Positions 22,259 through 34,275 are shown, counted from the first letter of the stretch. The stretch: DNA of 64,000 bases from Aradus depressus (GCA_963662175.1 OY759214.1:8370001-8434000), one strand, 5' to 3'. Numbers and translations are program-made. Notes: generated by a model not told the origin, from the sequence alone.

Positions 22259-22385
22259 CCTCATTCCGTATGAATAATTGAAAATTATAACATCATGAAT
22301 GTACTGTTGAAGAATTTAAAAGACTTATAGGAGATAATAGTAGAAAAGTCAAAGTTCCCCGGGCAATGCCGGGTATTACTGCTAG

Positions 22386-23362
22386 TTTAATAATAATTAC
22401 ACTCATAGAAATTAAAGATGTCTTCCCACGATTTTATTTCCGACGAGAACCAGCTTTAACGCAACTACTACATCATCAGTCGGTTCTGGTCGAAAATAAA
22501 ACAGTGGGCAAACGTCTTTATTTTTTGAAAATTCATAAACTTTTGCTAGACATTTTTGCAATTAGGGGTCAGAGGACATGAAACAACGGTGAAAAATCAA
22601 CATTGAATTTCTCTCATCTCGCTATACTTCATATATCTGAGAAAGTAAAAAAAAAAAAAATAATAATATAATTGTGTTTCTTAAACTTCTCTGGGATGTT
22701 CCACTTTTCGTTGTGGAACGACGTTCATAGTGACCAGAAGAAGGGACCTGCAATTGTCCCGAAATATTGTCCAACGAAAAAGAAAAAAGAAGACACCTCT
22801 GGAGGAAAAAATGCCGGAAACAACGAAAAATAATATAATTAATTTTTCAATTAATAATTATTAATTGAAAATTATTCTTTAGTTGTAGATTATTGCAAAT
22901 TAAGTTTTTCTTAGATTAATTTTCAAGTTTGTATTCCTTGGATCCTTCCTTCATAATCTTAATTACAATCTGCCAACTCTGTAAAAGAGCGAAAGAAAGT
23001 TACGCTAATTAAAAAGCTGTAAATTTGTTAAAATATGTACATATTCAAATTTTTAAACAAGAAAACTTTGGTGGGATAAACAAATAAAGTCAGAAAGTCG
23101 ACCCTGTCAGCATCATTAACGAATATTTTAAATTAATTCTTTTTAACCTAATTTGTCGCAGTCAAGAATGGAACCGTTATTCCCTCTAAATATTTCTTTG
23201 TTTATAAGCTAATAAATTTGTTCATAATTTTTCATGAGGTCTGAATTTGTAACAGCATTTTATATATTTAAAAAAAAAAAATAAATTAGCATTTTTCTTC
23301 AAAACAATAAATCAGTTGAATGGAAAATAATGTAAAATTTTAAAATAAAATATGCACAGTTG
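22386..23362. other. gene-free stretch
   Basis: AT-rich. Bases 22690-22815 contain a palindromic GAAGGGACCTGCAATTGTCCCGAAAT stretch similar in style to 58820-58860. No gene is recognised. Confidence 0.4.
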
Positions 23363-23525
23363 GTTAGGGTAGCCTCATGCCCGGGCTTTAACTACAAGGT
23401 CATATCGTCTATTACCAGAGCAAATTTCGTCCCTCTGGTGGACATCTTAAATGAGTACCTGACATTGGACATGTCGGAGGACGGCGAGCTCAAGGTTTTT
23501 TCACCTCCGAGATAAAAATCTTAAG
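23363..23525 (-). mobile_element. tRNA-derived SINE, body, shortened
   Basis: Reverse copy from TCATGCCCGGGCTTTAACTAC to CCTCCGAGATAAAAATC with internal losses. Confidence 0.85.
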
Positions 23526-23744
23526 GGCCTAAAATATGTACATATCTATGAAATGAGAACATTTTTGCTAAAATCGAATGAACAATGACTTGAAAGCATG
23601 GGGATAACGAGATGGATTCCGAGTGGCCTCGGGCTAGTTCATTATTATCTGAATATTTTTCATTTATTTATATTATTTTTTATTTTTTGTGATATAGTGA
23701 TAGAGTTTTGGTGATAATCTTCCCACCAAATCCCGCCTTTTCTC

Positions 23745-23895
23745 TTGGCCGATTTGGCTGAAATTCAAGAGAGTTCTGGGTACAGATATAAAATTGTATC
23801 GGGAGTTATCGCGTTCGGAGGTCATCGGGAGGTAGGAAAACGTGAAATTGTTCATCGAATTTCTGACCGATTATGTAACTTCTTTATAGGGGAAG
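23745..23895 (-). repeat. dispersed repeat family A, partial
   Basis: CTTGGCCGATTTGGCTGAAATTC, one sub-unit and then GGTAGGAAAACGTGAAATTG and a TTATGTAACTTC end. Confidence 0.65.
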
Positions 23896-24195
23896 TAATA
23901 TGGCATTAACTTCCGTAGGTCTTACTGATCAGGTGAGCGCGGAAGTTGGTTTATCGTAGAAATGATGAGATGGAGGAAGAGAAGAGAACAGTTAGATGTC
24001 GAACCTACATGAGGGGCTGTCTGTCTCTCCAACATACACAACAGAACAGACACTGGTCGGCAGCCACTGGGCAGCCCGGAAACGTCTTCAGTCCCATATC
24101 TGAATACTAAATATACCATTATGTCACTTCTTATAGTTTCGCCACAATACCTCTAATAAGAATGATACCTATAAGATATTCTTGGCAGGTGAGGC

Positions 24196-24640
24196 TAAGA
24201 AATCGACTCTACCAGCTGACACCTCTCCTCAACATCTCTCAGCTCCCCCTCCACCTCAAGAGGCTCTTCTATACGATGCTCATCAGGTCCATGTGGCTTT
24301 ACGGCTGCTCTATCTGAGGTTCTGCCTCCGATTCTCAAATAAAACATATTCAGACATTCCAGAATCGGGCCTTACGGATAATCACCAGTGCACCCGCCCT
24401 GGTTCGTCCGAAACAAAACTATACACAATGATCTTCAGATCCCTGAGGTGAAAAAATGTCTGCCTATTTGTTATGCCAGTCTGCTGCGGACCATGCAAGA
24501 TCATCAAAACCCTCTGCTACCATCCCTCTCCACCTGCCTCCGCCAAGACCAGAACATCCGACTGAAGAGGAAGCACCATAGCGACCTTAATCAAGAATTT
24601 GATTTTAGCACAATTAAATGTACATTGTACAAAAATTGCC
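24196..24640 (+). pseudogene. Jockey-like LINE reverse transcriptase C-terminus, broken
   Basis: Translating in more than one frame gives the end of a Jockey-clade RT: a LLYDAH/LIRSMWLYG-like stretch and then APWFVRNKTIHNDLQIPEV at about 24391-24447. The frame changes near 24390 and upstream. The copy is old and cannot be functional. A relative with better preserved frame lies at 60299-60718. Confidence 0.75.
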
Positions 24641-24645
24641 AATAA

Positions 24646-24959
24646 ATGAAAAAAAAAAAGTGATGAACAAATCGTGAAGACAGCTCAGGATGTTTAATGT
24701 GATACTTGTATCTATATAAAATCAATGAAATGACAGACATTTCACTACTTCAGATATACGAAGAATAGGGAAAAATATGGAATCGGTCAGAAATTCGAAG
24801 TTGAACTTTGAAGTGCCCAGTAAGTGAAGAGGAGAGATAATCAAGTACCGAAGTGACGTCAGAACAGTGGCCATCTTTGCAACTAGTATCGAGACATCAG
24901 CACAATTCACTTCACCGCACTGCTCACAACTACAGTTCAGCCATTCTCTCATTTATAAT
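24646..24959. other. gene-free stretch
   Basis: Mostly unclassified; 24770-24815 is a small family A piece. Confidence 0.4.
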
Positions 24960-25285
24960 GGTATTAACCCAGTACACCAAGTATAGGGGAAGGTATGTAA
25001 TAGGTCAACAATTAGATGCCGAGTTTTCAACGGAATATCATGTTTTCCGACCTCTAGATTCCAAATATGAAAAAAATTATTTCTGAAACCACAGTAACTC
25101 CCGATAGAAAGAATTTATCTATATGAAATTGTTTATGTATACATGATACTCTCAAAGGACGATACCTAATGATTTTGAGCCAAATCGGCCGAGGGAAGAA
25201 AAGGTTTAGGGGGGAGGTTTACAAAAATCTAATAATTGCCCTTGTAATGAATGTATCGACAAGAATTTTCATAAATAATATATAT
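24960..25285 (-). repeat. dispersed repeat family A
   Basis: Runs from CAAGTATAGGGGAAGGTATGTAATAGG through the AACGGAATATCATGTTTTCCGACC block and two sub-units. Confidence 0.8.
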
Positions 25286-25765
25286 AATGGCCATAATAGG
25301 TCTTCTTAATACCAACCACTTTTTTACTGATCACTTTCATACTGGATATACAAAAGTAATGTATGGATGTCAGCCATTTTGTTTGTTTTATTGTAGTCAG
25401 TAACGCCAGTATGATATTGATAACATGGGAGGGAGGGTCTTGTAAAATTTGGAACCTTGGTTAGATACGTTCCGTATCGTTGTTCACGAATGTTGCTGTA
25501 AAATTTTTTTTAAGGCTTTAAGATTAATGGGATACGAGTATATCATAGAAAACCATCATAAAATGGCAACTTGCAACCCAGTTTTTTAAGTGTTTCCTTA
25601 ATTTACGCGAAAACAGTTTGTCCTATCGAAAAATTGATCGTTACAAAAATATTCCTTTCAAAATTTCCAACCTTCAGTATATCCTAAGTTTCAAGATAGA
25701 GCCAATAACAACAAAGTTAGAGCGCTCCAAACAATGTATGTAGGAAATAGTTCAAAATAATGTAA
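25286..25765. other. gene-free stretch
   Basis: AT-rich single-copy-looking sequence. No coding, RNA or repeat signature found. Confidence 0.4.
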
Positions 25766-26174
25766 TAGAGTGACTCAACATGGGTACAGCCTAATGACTG
25801 GACGTCTCAAATATTATCAGGTCATGGTGATTTCAACTCCAAGCTGTTCTTCTTTCACAGGAAGAACACCCCGAACTGTTCGTGCGGCGGTATCGAGACT
25901 GCAGAACATGTGGTCTTCGAATGTCCGCTGTACGACCAAGCTAGGGTGGAGTTGATTCATGGGACAAGATCGTATTTGGGACTAGATCTACGGCAGATGG
26001 TGACGGAAACAGACTACCCGATGTTCTGCCGATTCGTCGGCTCCTGGCGGGAGCAGAAACAGGCAATGTAAGATGGTAACCCCTTGATCCCCGAGCTTTG
26101 ACCAAACGTAGACTGGGTGATATTGCTGCAATGCAAGGCGCACCCTCTTTTGAAAGCAAATAAAAAAAAAAAAA
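25766..26174 (+). pseudogene. 5'-truncated R1-like LINE, RT C-terminus and tail
   Basis: Homologous to 2005-2300: TCTCAAATATTATCAGGTCA, then an in-frame CxCx7Hx4C zinc knuckle (25877-25923) and a stop at about 26068. A short untranslated region ends in an A run at 26161-26172. The truncation point at about 25766 gives the 5'-deleted structure typical of LINE insertion. The untranslated region differs from that of the first copy, so it is a related subfamily. Confidence 0.85.
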
Positions 26175-26937
26175 TGTTTTAATGTTTAAATTTTAACACA
26201 AAAATTAAAAAAAAAAAATGTTTTTGTTATTGACAGTTATTAAAAATATTTTTTGGGGTTATATTGTGTTATTCTAAATTAAATTTTTTTATAAAAAGGA
26301 ATTCTTGGAGTGAAAATTATTATTAATTTTAAAACCTTAAAAATATTTATCTGAATTTGATTATTATCTCACCAGAGTGGTTCCATTTTTAGAATAAAAG
26401 TTAAGGATACTGAATGGACTTATGAGCTTGAATTGCAAAATTATAATCGGTTTAAGCCTCTACTGAAGAAAAAATTCTCATCTTAACGAAAATTTAAAAA
26501 AATAATAATTCACATAAACTGGGACAGATATTTTTAGAAACTAAATAATCTATATCTATGTTCATTTGCTATTATCACATAACCTATTTGTCCTAGTTTT
26601 TAAAATTGTTTTATCAAACCTAGATCTATGAATTTTTTTTTTTTTTTTTTTTTTAAAGCAAAAATTTCGCATATTGAATACACAATTTGGTGATAAAGGA
26701 GGCAGAATGCGACCTTCGGATATGCCGGAGCCTCCAGCCGTAGGTTTTCCAGCTTCCAGTTATCACGTTCCACGTCCCAACAAGAAAAAATCCAATTTAG
26801 TTATAACCAGCAATGAATTTCGGTCCACCTAGAAAACCCTCTGTACGAGTAAATTTAAACAATTTTTCATTTAAAAATATTCGGTGTTGACCTTACCCAT
26901 GTGAGACATGATCAATACTTCTTAAGCAGATTTCGTA

Positions 26938-26975
<38 letters not shown>

Positions 26976-27644
26976 GATATTTAAAACTGTATAAAAATAA
27001 ATACAACAAGCAAATGTGCTAATAGAGAGATAATGGCAATGTCAAAATGTCAAGAGGGGAGAAATCACCCAGTGGTGACACTATCACTGCTGCTGCTAAG
27101 GAGATCTCTATGGCCATTGACGCTTAAGCCGACGTTGGGGAAGTGTGGCAGAATGGAGGGTACGAATTAGAGGATTAAGAATTTTCCACTTAAAATAATT
27201 TTTTCAGTTCATCTCGATAACTCGCTGCGAACAATCAGTGGTTCGGTTAATGCACAGTTTTCTATTGTGTTTTAATTTACGTTACGAAACGCTAGGAAAG
27301 AATAATAATAGATCAATGACTCAAAAAAATATATAAAAATTTATTCGACTATTATATTACAATTTTTTTATCTTTAAAAAAAAAAAAGCTCAAACTTGGA
27401 ACAATTTTTTTTATTACAAAAAAATTGAAAAAAGAAACTGAACAAAATAAGGATATCCTGGCAATTAGAAAGAAAGTATTAAAAATCGCAACAATATTAG
27501 CGAAGTGGGTCAAAGAAAGTGGACAAAAGTAAATGTTGTCTGTCAGATCAGTGTCAGGTTCTCGTCACTACCAACATAGTGGACGAAGCGCACATAAAGT
27601 AACTCAACATATGTACAATACATATGTTTTAGTTCCTCAGCTGT
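26175..27644. other. gene-free stretch with poly(T) tracts
   Basis: AT-rich. T runs at 26634-26655 and 26941-26968 suggest 3' tails of reverse-oriented retroposons. The GC-richer parts 26690-26800 and 27040-27160 next to them are candidates for their bodies, but I recognise no family. Confidence 0.45.
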
Positions 27645-28275
27645 ATGAAGTAAAAGCGAAGTTATGTGATATGTCAAAAATTCGATGCGGAGTTTTCAAT
27701 GGCATTTAATGTTTTCCGACCTCTAGATTCCAAATATTTAAAAAAAAGTGTGTGTGTGTGTGTCTGTGAACACGATAACTCCCGATAGAATGAATGTATC
27801 GACACGAAATTTTATGTGAGAATCCAGTCTAATGACGACACCTATTGCTTTTCGGTCGAATCGACCAAAGGGAAGGTGACTTGTGAATTCAAGAGGGGAG
27901 GGGGATCTGAGGAAGGCTCAACTAAAAAATCCCCTATAACTGATAATATAATGGATGTATCGACATGAAATTTCATATTTGAAACCAAAACCCAAAAAGG
28001 GCATACCTGTCAAATTTCAGCGGTAAAGGCCGAAACGAAGGGATGGTTCAGGGGTAGTGGCTCGATTCAGAAACGCCAATAACTGCCAACTTAATGAAAT
28101 TATCGACATAAAATGTAGTATGAAGATTTAGGAGCATCTATGTAAGTCAACTATTGAATATTAGCGCAAACGGTCGACTGGTTTTGGAGGTGGGGGGGGG
28201 AGGGCAAATAATTAATTGATTAATTCGTTCTGGAGAATTTTACATAGTCGGTGATTCACCGACTTCTTTTTTTTC
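27645..28275 (-). repeat. dispersed repeat family A, full-length copy
   Basis: The most complete copy, about 630 bp. In this orientation it starts with an AGCTGTATGAAGTAAAAGCGAAGTTATG end, followed by the GTTTTCCGACCTCTAGATTCC block. Three diverged sub-units of about 110-150 bp follow, each with AACTNCCGATAnAATGAATGTATCGACACGAAATTT. The end is a palindrome, GTCGGTGATTCACCGAC. No coding capacity. Copies occur in both orientations over the whole window outside the Polinton. The transposition class is unknown. Confidence 0.8.
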
Positions 28276-28284
28276 AGTTATTGA

Positions 28285-28375
28285 AAAAAAGCTGGCAGAG
28301 GGTATCGAACCTGGTATTTGCACACTGCTAAGGAGGCACCTTGACCACTCAGCTATGAGAAGGCTCTGTTAGTCA
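28285..28375 (-). repeat. tRNA-like sequence, third type
   Basis: On the minus strand TAGCTGAGTGGTCAAGGTG (A-box-like) and CAGGTTCGATACCC (B-box-like) are spaced as in a tRNA with a short variable region. Pairing of the outer stem is poor and it abuts a family A end, so a tRNA-derived SINE head or pseudogene is favoured over a working tRNA. Confidence 0.5.
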
Positions 28376-28506
28376 CCGGTAACTCCCCATGAAAGGCCGT
28401 CAACTGCTGCGTGTCAATGTTCCTCCCTGGTATTCCGGATTCCGGTTCTGGGCCACTTTGCATGCTAACTCTCCACTTCTCCCTCTGACTCATTGGTCTA
28501 ATATTA

Positions 28507-29200
28507 CAGTGGAATCCCGATATTTCGTATCCCGATTATTCGTATTTCCGGCTAATTCGTACAAATTTGCCGGTCCCCAGAAAAAATCCCGATAAGTTGT
28601 ATAAAAACAATGCATTTCGGACCCCTCGGTAATTCGTATTATTTTTATCCTCGAGGTCACTTAAAACGTCTTATAATTCGTATTCCCAGCTTAAAAACCT
28701 TGTTAATTCGTACTGTTTTCAAGAGGGGGAGAGAGGACAGTGAGAGACGAGAGAGCAGAATGAGTACGAGATAAATGTTTTCTAGGAAATCACTTGATTC
28801 CTACAGAGGCAAAGGGGAGAGCGAGTGAGAGAGACAAGTTTTCTATGAAATCTCATATTATCTCATGTAATTCGTACTCTTTTCACTGAAAGGAAATGAG
28901 GAGAGGAGTGGAGAGGGGGAAAGTTTTAGCAATTTTATTGATCTTTTCTAACATTTATTCGATCAATTTTTGATTGGTGTTTATTTAATCTAGAACATAA
29001 GTATGATGTACATAGTTTTTATTGCATGTATTGTTTATTGTATAGTTTAGTATAAAACAGTGTTTATTGCATAGTTTTTATTCTTACCACATTGTACATA
29101 CTTCTTAATACATACATATTTGCATTAATACGTTTTTAATTTTTTTTATTTTGTACTCCCGATAATTGGTAATCCCGATAATTCGTACCAAACCTAAATT
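28507..29200 (+). mobile_element. Tigger/pogo-type MITE, degraded right end
   Basis: A TA is followed by CAGTGGAATCCCGATATTTC. Repeated sub-terminal 'CCCGATAATTCGTA' words occur at 28510-28700 and again at 29157-29190. The right terminal CAGT motif is not seen, so the element has lost its end. A related start occurs at 30651. Confidence 0.65.
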
Positions 29201-29759
29201 TGCAAAAATGTTCAATCCAATCCAAAGGTATAAATTATCTTACTGGGTTTACAGGGAAATGAATAGCATAGAATAAGAGAACAAATATTGGGTTTATTTA
29301 CCTAAACCTACATTATAAATAAAATCTAAATATCAATATGAAATAAAAGAGCAAAACATACAATAAAAATCTTACATACTAATTTCTACATCTACTTTAG
29401 TCTATTTTCTTTTTAAATATTGTGGTCATTCTTTAATTCAGTGTTATTTTGGGTATATAAACATGTAAATAAATAAAAGTACCTCTGCTCTTATATTTCA
29501 CTGTTATTTTACTCCTACATGTTTCACCACACTTCTCTCACTAGACTGTCCACTTCCACATCTCAACTCAGACTGTTTCTCACTATTAGAGCAGCTGAAC
29601 GTTGTATTTTGTTCTCCATTCATTGGTTGTTCGCATTTCGTTTTAAAACAAAATGCGACTAGTCCATCTTTCGTATATTTATTCACTAATTAAGTTACTT
29701 CACTCCTAACGTTTTTTCATTGTTTTCATGCAAATAATAATAATTGATTTTATAATATA
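29201..29759. other. gene-free stretch
   Basis: AT-rich. A 60-codon minus-strand frame at 29504-29686 has no known family. Confidence 0.4.
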
Positions 29760-30235
29760 TCAATGTGTGTAAATTTTGTTACATCACAAGCCTTTTCCCT
29801 CCATCCTCTGATGCCCAACACTCGGAGATCCACCTCGACGTCGTCCAGCCAGCGGAGTCTCCGCCTTCTCCTGGCACCGCCTGGGCTACCGTAGAAGGCT
29901 TGTTTAGGGAGTCTTCCTCCTTCCATTCTCTCTACGTGGCCCAACCAACGCAATCCCGCCTGCTTGAACACGTTCACCAGGTCGCAGTCCCCCTAAGAGG
30001 TCTCTCAATTCCCTGTTCCTCCGCATAACCTATCTGCCGTTCTCAGAAACAGGTCCAAAAATCTTTCTAAGTTCCTCCTGTTCACACAGTGGCAGAGTCT
30101 CTTCATTTTCTTTTGTCAACGCCAAAGTTTCACCAGTTAAGTCACAATTCGACGGACAATGGTTTTATACACAATTATCTTGGGTCTCCTCGTTAAGATG
30201 CGGAACTTGAATATTCTTTGGACAGTGAAAGCAAA
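29760..30235 (-). pseudogene. LINE reverse transcriptase C-terminal fragment
   Basis: The minus strand encodes a FRILTRRPKIIVYKT-like thumb region near 30200, then a frameshifted and stopped segment. At 29977-29780 it reads LRWLGHVERM followed by an Arg-rich linker and [15 protein letters not shown]. This is the standard C-terminus of 'endonuclease-reverse transcriptase' LINEs in insects. The same family supplies 53165-53710 and 60970-61265. Broken by stops, not functional. Confidence 0.8.
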
Positions 30236-30399
30236 TAAAATTATAAATGTAAAAAAAAATATTCGAGGTTTTCAGTGCTATTTTAATCAAAAAACGTAAT
30301 TATTCCTCTTTCCCCACGGGAAAATAATGTGAAGACGAAATAATTCATAACCGATTGTTAATTAATCATACATTGATTAATTATTACAATATAATTGAA

Positions 30400-30640
30400 G
30401 AATTGTTGGGTGAATCACCGACAATGTACTTCCTCAGGTTGGATTAGTCAACTGTTGTTGTTCCTCTGAACAATTCAATAGGTGACTTACTACGAGACTT
30501 CTCAATCATGTTGTGTCAATAGATTCGTTCTATCTCAAGTTATCGTGTTCATAGACACATGAAATTCACGTGAAAACTGAACATCGGAATTCTGACCGAT
30601 GATTACATAACTTCTCTTATACTTCAAAATTTCTAATACA
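30400..30640 (+). repeat. dispersed repeat family A
   Basis: Begins with TGGGTGAATCACCGACAATGTACTTCC and ends GATTACATAACTTCTC, with a large internal deletion. Confidence 0.75.
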
Positions 30641-31280
30641 GTAGAATCCCGATAATTCTTATGGCCCTTTTCGGAAACTACTGTAGAAATCAAAATTTTG
30701 TAAAATACCAGAGATATAATTTCTAAAGGAAATGTGGTAATTTTATTATTTCATTATTATCAATAATTATTGTTTTAATTATTTATTTTATTTAACAACT
30801 TAATTTCTTTTATCACAACAGACACAAAATATTCCCTATAAGGGATTCTATTTTATTTTTATTTTTTAAACCAACGAAATCTTAAGTGAATCAGGGTTCT
30901 TCTTTTGCAGAGAAGTGATCCTGCATTGTGAAGCAACACAATATGAAGACAACATTCCAAGCCAACCATAACAAAAGTTCAGGTCAGGTATAGTAGTGAG
31001 TCTCTCAGACTGGCGACAGGGCACAAGAACAGCAATACCCTGTCTGGAAACAGACATTTCTGAAAATTGCAGAGAAAGGGAACGCAACATAGGCTCACCA
31101 GATATATTCAATTATTTTCTTCATACATTTTGTTTTAGTACTAAATACTAACTGTGTAACAGTGAAATTCAATTTATTTTTAGCAATTTTGGGTCACCTA
31201 CCAGTGAGAATTTATCATTAAAATGTCTTTCACTATCACGATTGTTGGTAGAAATGTTGAAATGGCAAGAAAGATATTAA
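30641..31280. other. unclassified, with MITE start at 30651
   Basis: ACAGTAGAATCCCGATAATTC at 30650 is a Tigger/pogo-type end without a visible partner. The rest holds no recognised gene. Confidence 0.45.
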
Positions 31281-31312
31281 ATTTCCCGGGCAACGCTGAG
31301 TAACACAGCTAG
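31281..31312 (+). mobile_element. Helitron 3' terminus
   Basis: CCCGGGCAACGCTGAGTAAC followed by ACAGCTAG and T resembles the end at 22362-22385. The matching 5' end cannot be placed. Confidence 0.6.
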
Positions 31313-31569
31313 TAGGAAATCAAATTGATAAAACCTAATAAAGACTAGATAGTTCGCAGTCAAAAGATAAAAAAATTATACAATCGTAATTATTTAAAAA
31401 ATACATACTTGCGGAAACGGAACCAAATAAAAATAACAACGGATTTATTAACAACAAAAATATATCTTGTTTTGGTAATAAATCTGCATGAATATCGGTC
31501 AAAATCTTTCCTTTTTTTACTGATATTGTTATTTACCACAAAAGTAATAGATTGAAACAAGAAGGTCGA

Positions 31570-31720
31570 CATTTCAGCTAGTATATGCTGGACAACAGCC
31601 GGCACCTCAACTAGTACATGCTGGACAACAGCCGGCACCTCAGCTAGTATGTGCTGGGAAAAAGCCAGGACCTCAGCTAGTATGTGCTGGACAACAGCCG
31701 GCACCTCAGCTAGGCAGTAT
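31570..31720 (+). repeat. 36-38-bp minisatellite with CAGCTAGTA units
   Basis: Four units of CAGCTAGTATGTGCTGG-ACAACAGCCGGCACCT type. The motif is related to the Helitron minisatellite and to 34478-34565. Confidence 0.85.
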
Positions 31721-32154
31721 GTCATGACATAGAGAATAACAACCATAAAGTTAATTTTTATCGACCCAGATAACGATATACAAATTGCCTTGTCAATATT
31801 AGTAGGTTTTCCAAAAATCACCTTTCACTTAGAACGATTTCCCAACAGTTTTTGAGATATTAGGCATGATCAAGTAGAAACCCATTCTTAACAATTCATA
31901 TTTTCAAATTTTCTCATGGAAAAACCTAACTTTTATGATTGTAATTGTGAGTAAATGACACTCCCTTGTACTGAGACAAATCAAATGCAGTAAACTAAAG
32001 CACATAATAATCAGATCAGCAGTTGAGGCTGTGGGCGTCTAAATGTTGAAAGATGGAAAGGGAACAAACCCGAATTTCTTCCCAATTTCAAATCCGAATT
32101 TAAGTAGCCTGAAAACGCCTATAAATTCTCTGTTAAGTATATACTTGGCAGCCT
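31721..32154. other. gene-free stretch
   Basis: AT-rich, no signature found. Confidence 0.4.
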
Positions 32155-32315
32155 CAGAGGATGGAGTTTGTACTGAAAACCCCTAATAACTGTCGACGAA
32201 ACGAATCTATCAACACGAAATTTAGTATGAAGATTCAGAAGTCCTTATGAAAGTCAAAAAGGGCATTGATTTTCAAAAAAATCGACGACTTTTATCTTTT
32301 CCCTTTTACAGTGAT
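32155..32315 (-). repeat. dispersed repeat family A, partial
   Basis: One sub-unit (CTAATAACTGTCGACGAAACG) and the start of a second. Confidence 0.65.
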
Positions 32316-32897
32316 TGGAGGTCCTCAGGAACGCGGGGCTTTTCGCGATTGTGACCGGTAATCTCGTAATTCCGCCCCATGAAGTTAGCCAAAGAAGAGA
32401 AGAGTTTCCAAGTTACATACAAATTATTCAAGTTAGGAAATTGAATAGCTGGTATTTACAGATACATTTGTCAATATATTTTCAACAAATAATATATTTA
32501 AAGAGATAAATAAATAAATGGTAACCTGAAGGTAGTAAGTATATCTTGGGGTTTGGTAGGATACCAGTGTTGCCACAACACGAAACACACTAAATACACA
32601 CAAAGTGAACACAAAGCAGAGGAGGTCTGAGGGCCTGACAAGAAATGACAGTCCTAAACCGCGACAACTGAGAAGCGCGAGATGCGATCTGGGATGACAC
32701 TAGGTGGTGTCTAACGTTGGACACCACAGAACGGACTGGGGAGCTCCGCGACAGAGGGCAGCCCCCTCGCTCGATAGGAGGGTGGGGGTGTGTAAACAGC
32801 AGCCCCCCCCACCATGGGAGCGGGGACAAAACACTCCCTGTAATCAACACTATCTTCCCTAATTTAACTGTTTAATAAATTTACGGAAAAAGATATA
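32316..32897. other. GC-richer unclassified stretch
   Basis: Bases 32600-32830 are notably GC-rich for the region and open on the minus strand for 86 codons, but carry no recognisable domain, signal or splice pattern. Confidence 0.35.
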
Positions 32898-33486
32898 CAG
32901 TAGAACCTCTATAAGTCGAACATCAAGAGAGACGCCAAAAAATTCGAGTTATAGAGTTTTCGACTTATGGAGGATTTCGACTTAGGCGGATTTTGATTTG
33001 ACTTGTAGAGGTTAAGATTCGTTCTAACTAATTTTGAGTTAGAGAGGTGAAATAAATAAAAATTCAAGTTACAGAGGTAACAAACATATTTATATTTATT
33101 ATAAATCAACATTATTTCAAAACATCCTTAAAATAAAAAAATATGTAGGTATTAAAAAAAGTCAGTAATTTTTTTTGCTTTAGATAATTGGTAATCCTAT
33201 TTATTGTATACTCCTAAATTGTTTCAAATAAAATGTTTCAAATAATCGAGTTGTAAAATAAAACATAGCTATGTTCGAGATACAGAGGTTCAATTTATTT
33301 TTTCGAGTTATAGAGGGAAAATATGTACCAAAATGGCTTGTAGGGACTCACTGATTATTTCGACTAATAGAGGGTTGAAATTTCGAGTAATGGAGGTTTT
33401 GGGGCTTGAAGGGAAAGGAACAAAACTTTTTATCGAGTTTTGGATGTTTTCGACTTATCGAGGTTCGACTTAAAGAGGTTCTACTG
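32898..33486. mobile_element. Tigger/pogo-type MITE, complete, 589 bp
   Basis: The termini CAGTAGAACCTCTATAAGTC and GACTTAAAGAGGTTCTACTG are flanked by TA on both sides, the signature of pogo/Tigger elements. Numerous sub-terminal 'TTCGAGTTATAGAGG' words in both orientations could be transposase binding sites. No transposase is encoded. Confidence 0.92.
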
Positions 33487-33509
33487 TACAAGAAATAGAA
33501 TCAAAGGAA

Positions 33510-33790
33510 ATGTACTTCCCCAGATCGAATTAATCAAATAAGTTTTCGCCTCCCTCCTGAAACCAAATCCGATTTGCTTGGAAATCAAAAGGTGTTACTT
33601 TTTGGATCCACATATACAATTTCGTATCGATACATCCAATATATCGACAGATATTCCGGCTTTTCTATTAGGACCCCTCTACAGGAAACATTTTTTTTTT
33701 TTTTTTTTTTTGAATCAAAGAGTCGGAAAACATGAAATTTCAATGAAAACCCAACATCGAATTTGACCGACTACATAACTTCGTATAGCA
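33510..33790 (+). repeat. dispersed repeat family A
   Basis: Starts GTACTTCCCCAGATCGAATTAATC, contains one sub-unit and an expanded T tract, and ends GACTACATAACTTCGTATAGC. Confidence 0.8.
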
Positions 33791-33799
33791 GGGATCTAA

Positions 33800-34020
33800 A
33801 CATCTCCAGTCTCGCTGTGGGCCTGTCAACACGATAATTCCCCATAGAATAAATATACCGCATATAATAAAAGAATAAATATACATAATAAATATAATAA
33901 GGGCGGCTTAAAACAAAAATCCTAATAAATGCTGATGTATCGACACGAAATTTTATATGTGAATCCAAATTTTCAAAGTAATCAGCAAAAGGGAAATGGG
34001 GGATCAGAAGGGAAAGCTCA
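33800..34020 (-). repeat. dispersed repeat family A, cut by gap
   Basis: Reverse copy with two sub-units that runs into the unsequenced gap. Confidence 0.7.
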
Positions 34021-34220
34021 NNNNNNNNNNNNNNNNNNNNNNNNNNNNNNNNNNNNNNNNNNNNNNNNNNNNNNNNNNNNNNNNNNNNNNNNNNNNNNNN
34101 NNNNNNNNNNNNNNNNNNNNNNNNNNNNNNNNNNNNNNNNNNNNNNNNNNNNNNNNNNNNNNNNNNNNNNNNNNNNNNNNNNNNNNNNNNNNNNNNNNNN
34201 NNNNNNNNNNNNNNNNNNNN
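34021..34220. other. assembly gap (200 N)
   Basis: Exactly 200 undetermined bases, probably a scaffold gap of nominal size. Open frames spanning it are artefacts. Confidence 1.
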
Positions 34221-34246
34221 GGAGGCGAGGCTGGGAGGGGGCCGGC

Positions 34247-34275
34247 TATAATACAGAGACCAGCCTCACCCCAGT
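34247..34275 (+). promoter_or_regulatory. core promoter of host-type gene (TATA box)
   Basis: TATAATA at 34247-34253 lies 26 bp before CCAGTC (about 34271-34276), a plausible start site. The first ATG is at 34291. The surrounding GC-rich DNA differs from the TE-rich flanks. Confidence 0.55.

Larger units (their letters stand above)
19928..22385 (+). mobile_element. non-autonomous Helitron, 2.46 kb
   Basis: It starts TCTATATTAATAAAG after an A and ends in the GC-rich hairpin CCCCGGGCAATGCCGGG followed by TATTACTGCTAG and then T. These are the Helitron rules: 5' TC, 3' hairpin plus CTRR, insertion between A and T. No Rep/helicase is encoded. The interior is almost entirely two tandem arrays, and the last 300 bp of it is itself duplicated. 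Confidence 0.85.
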
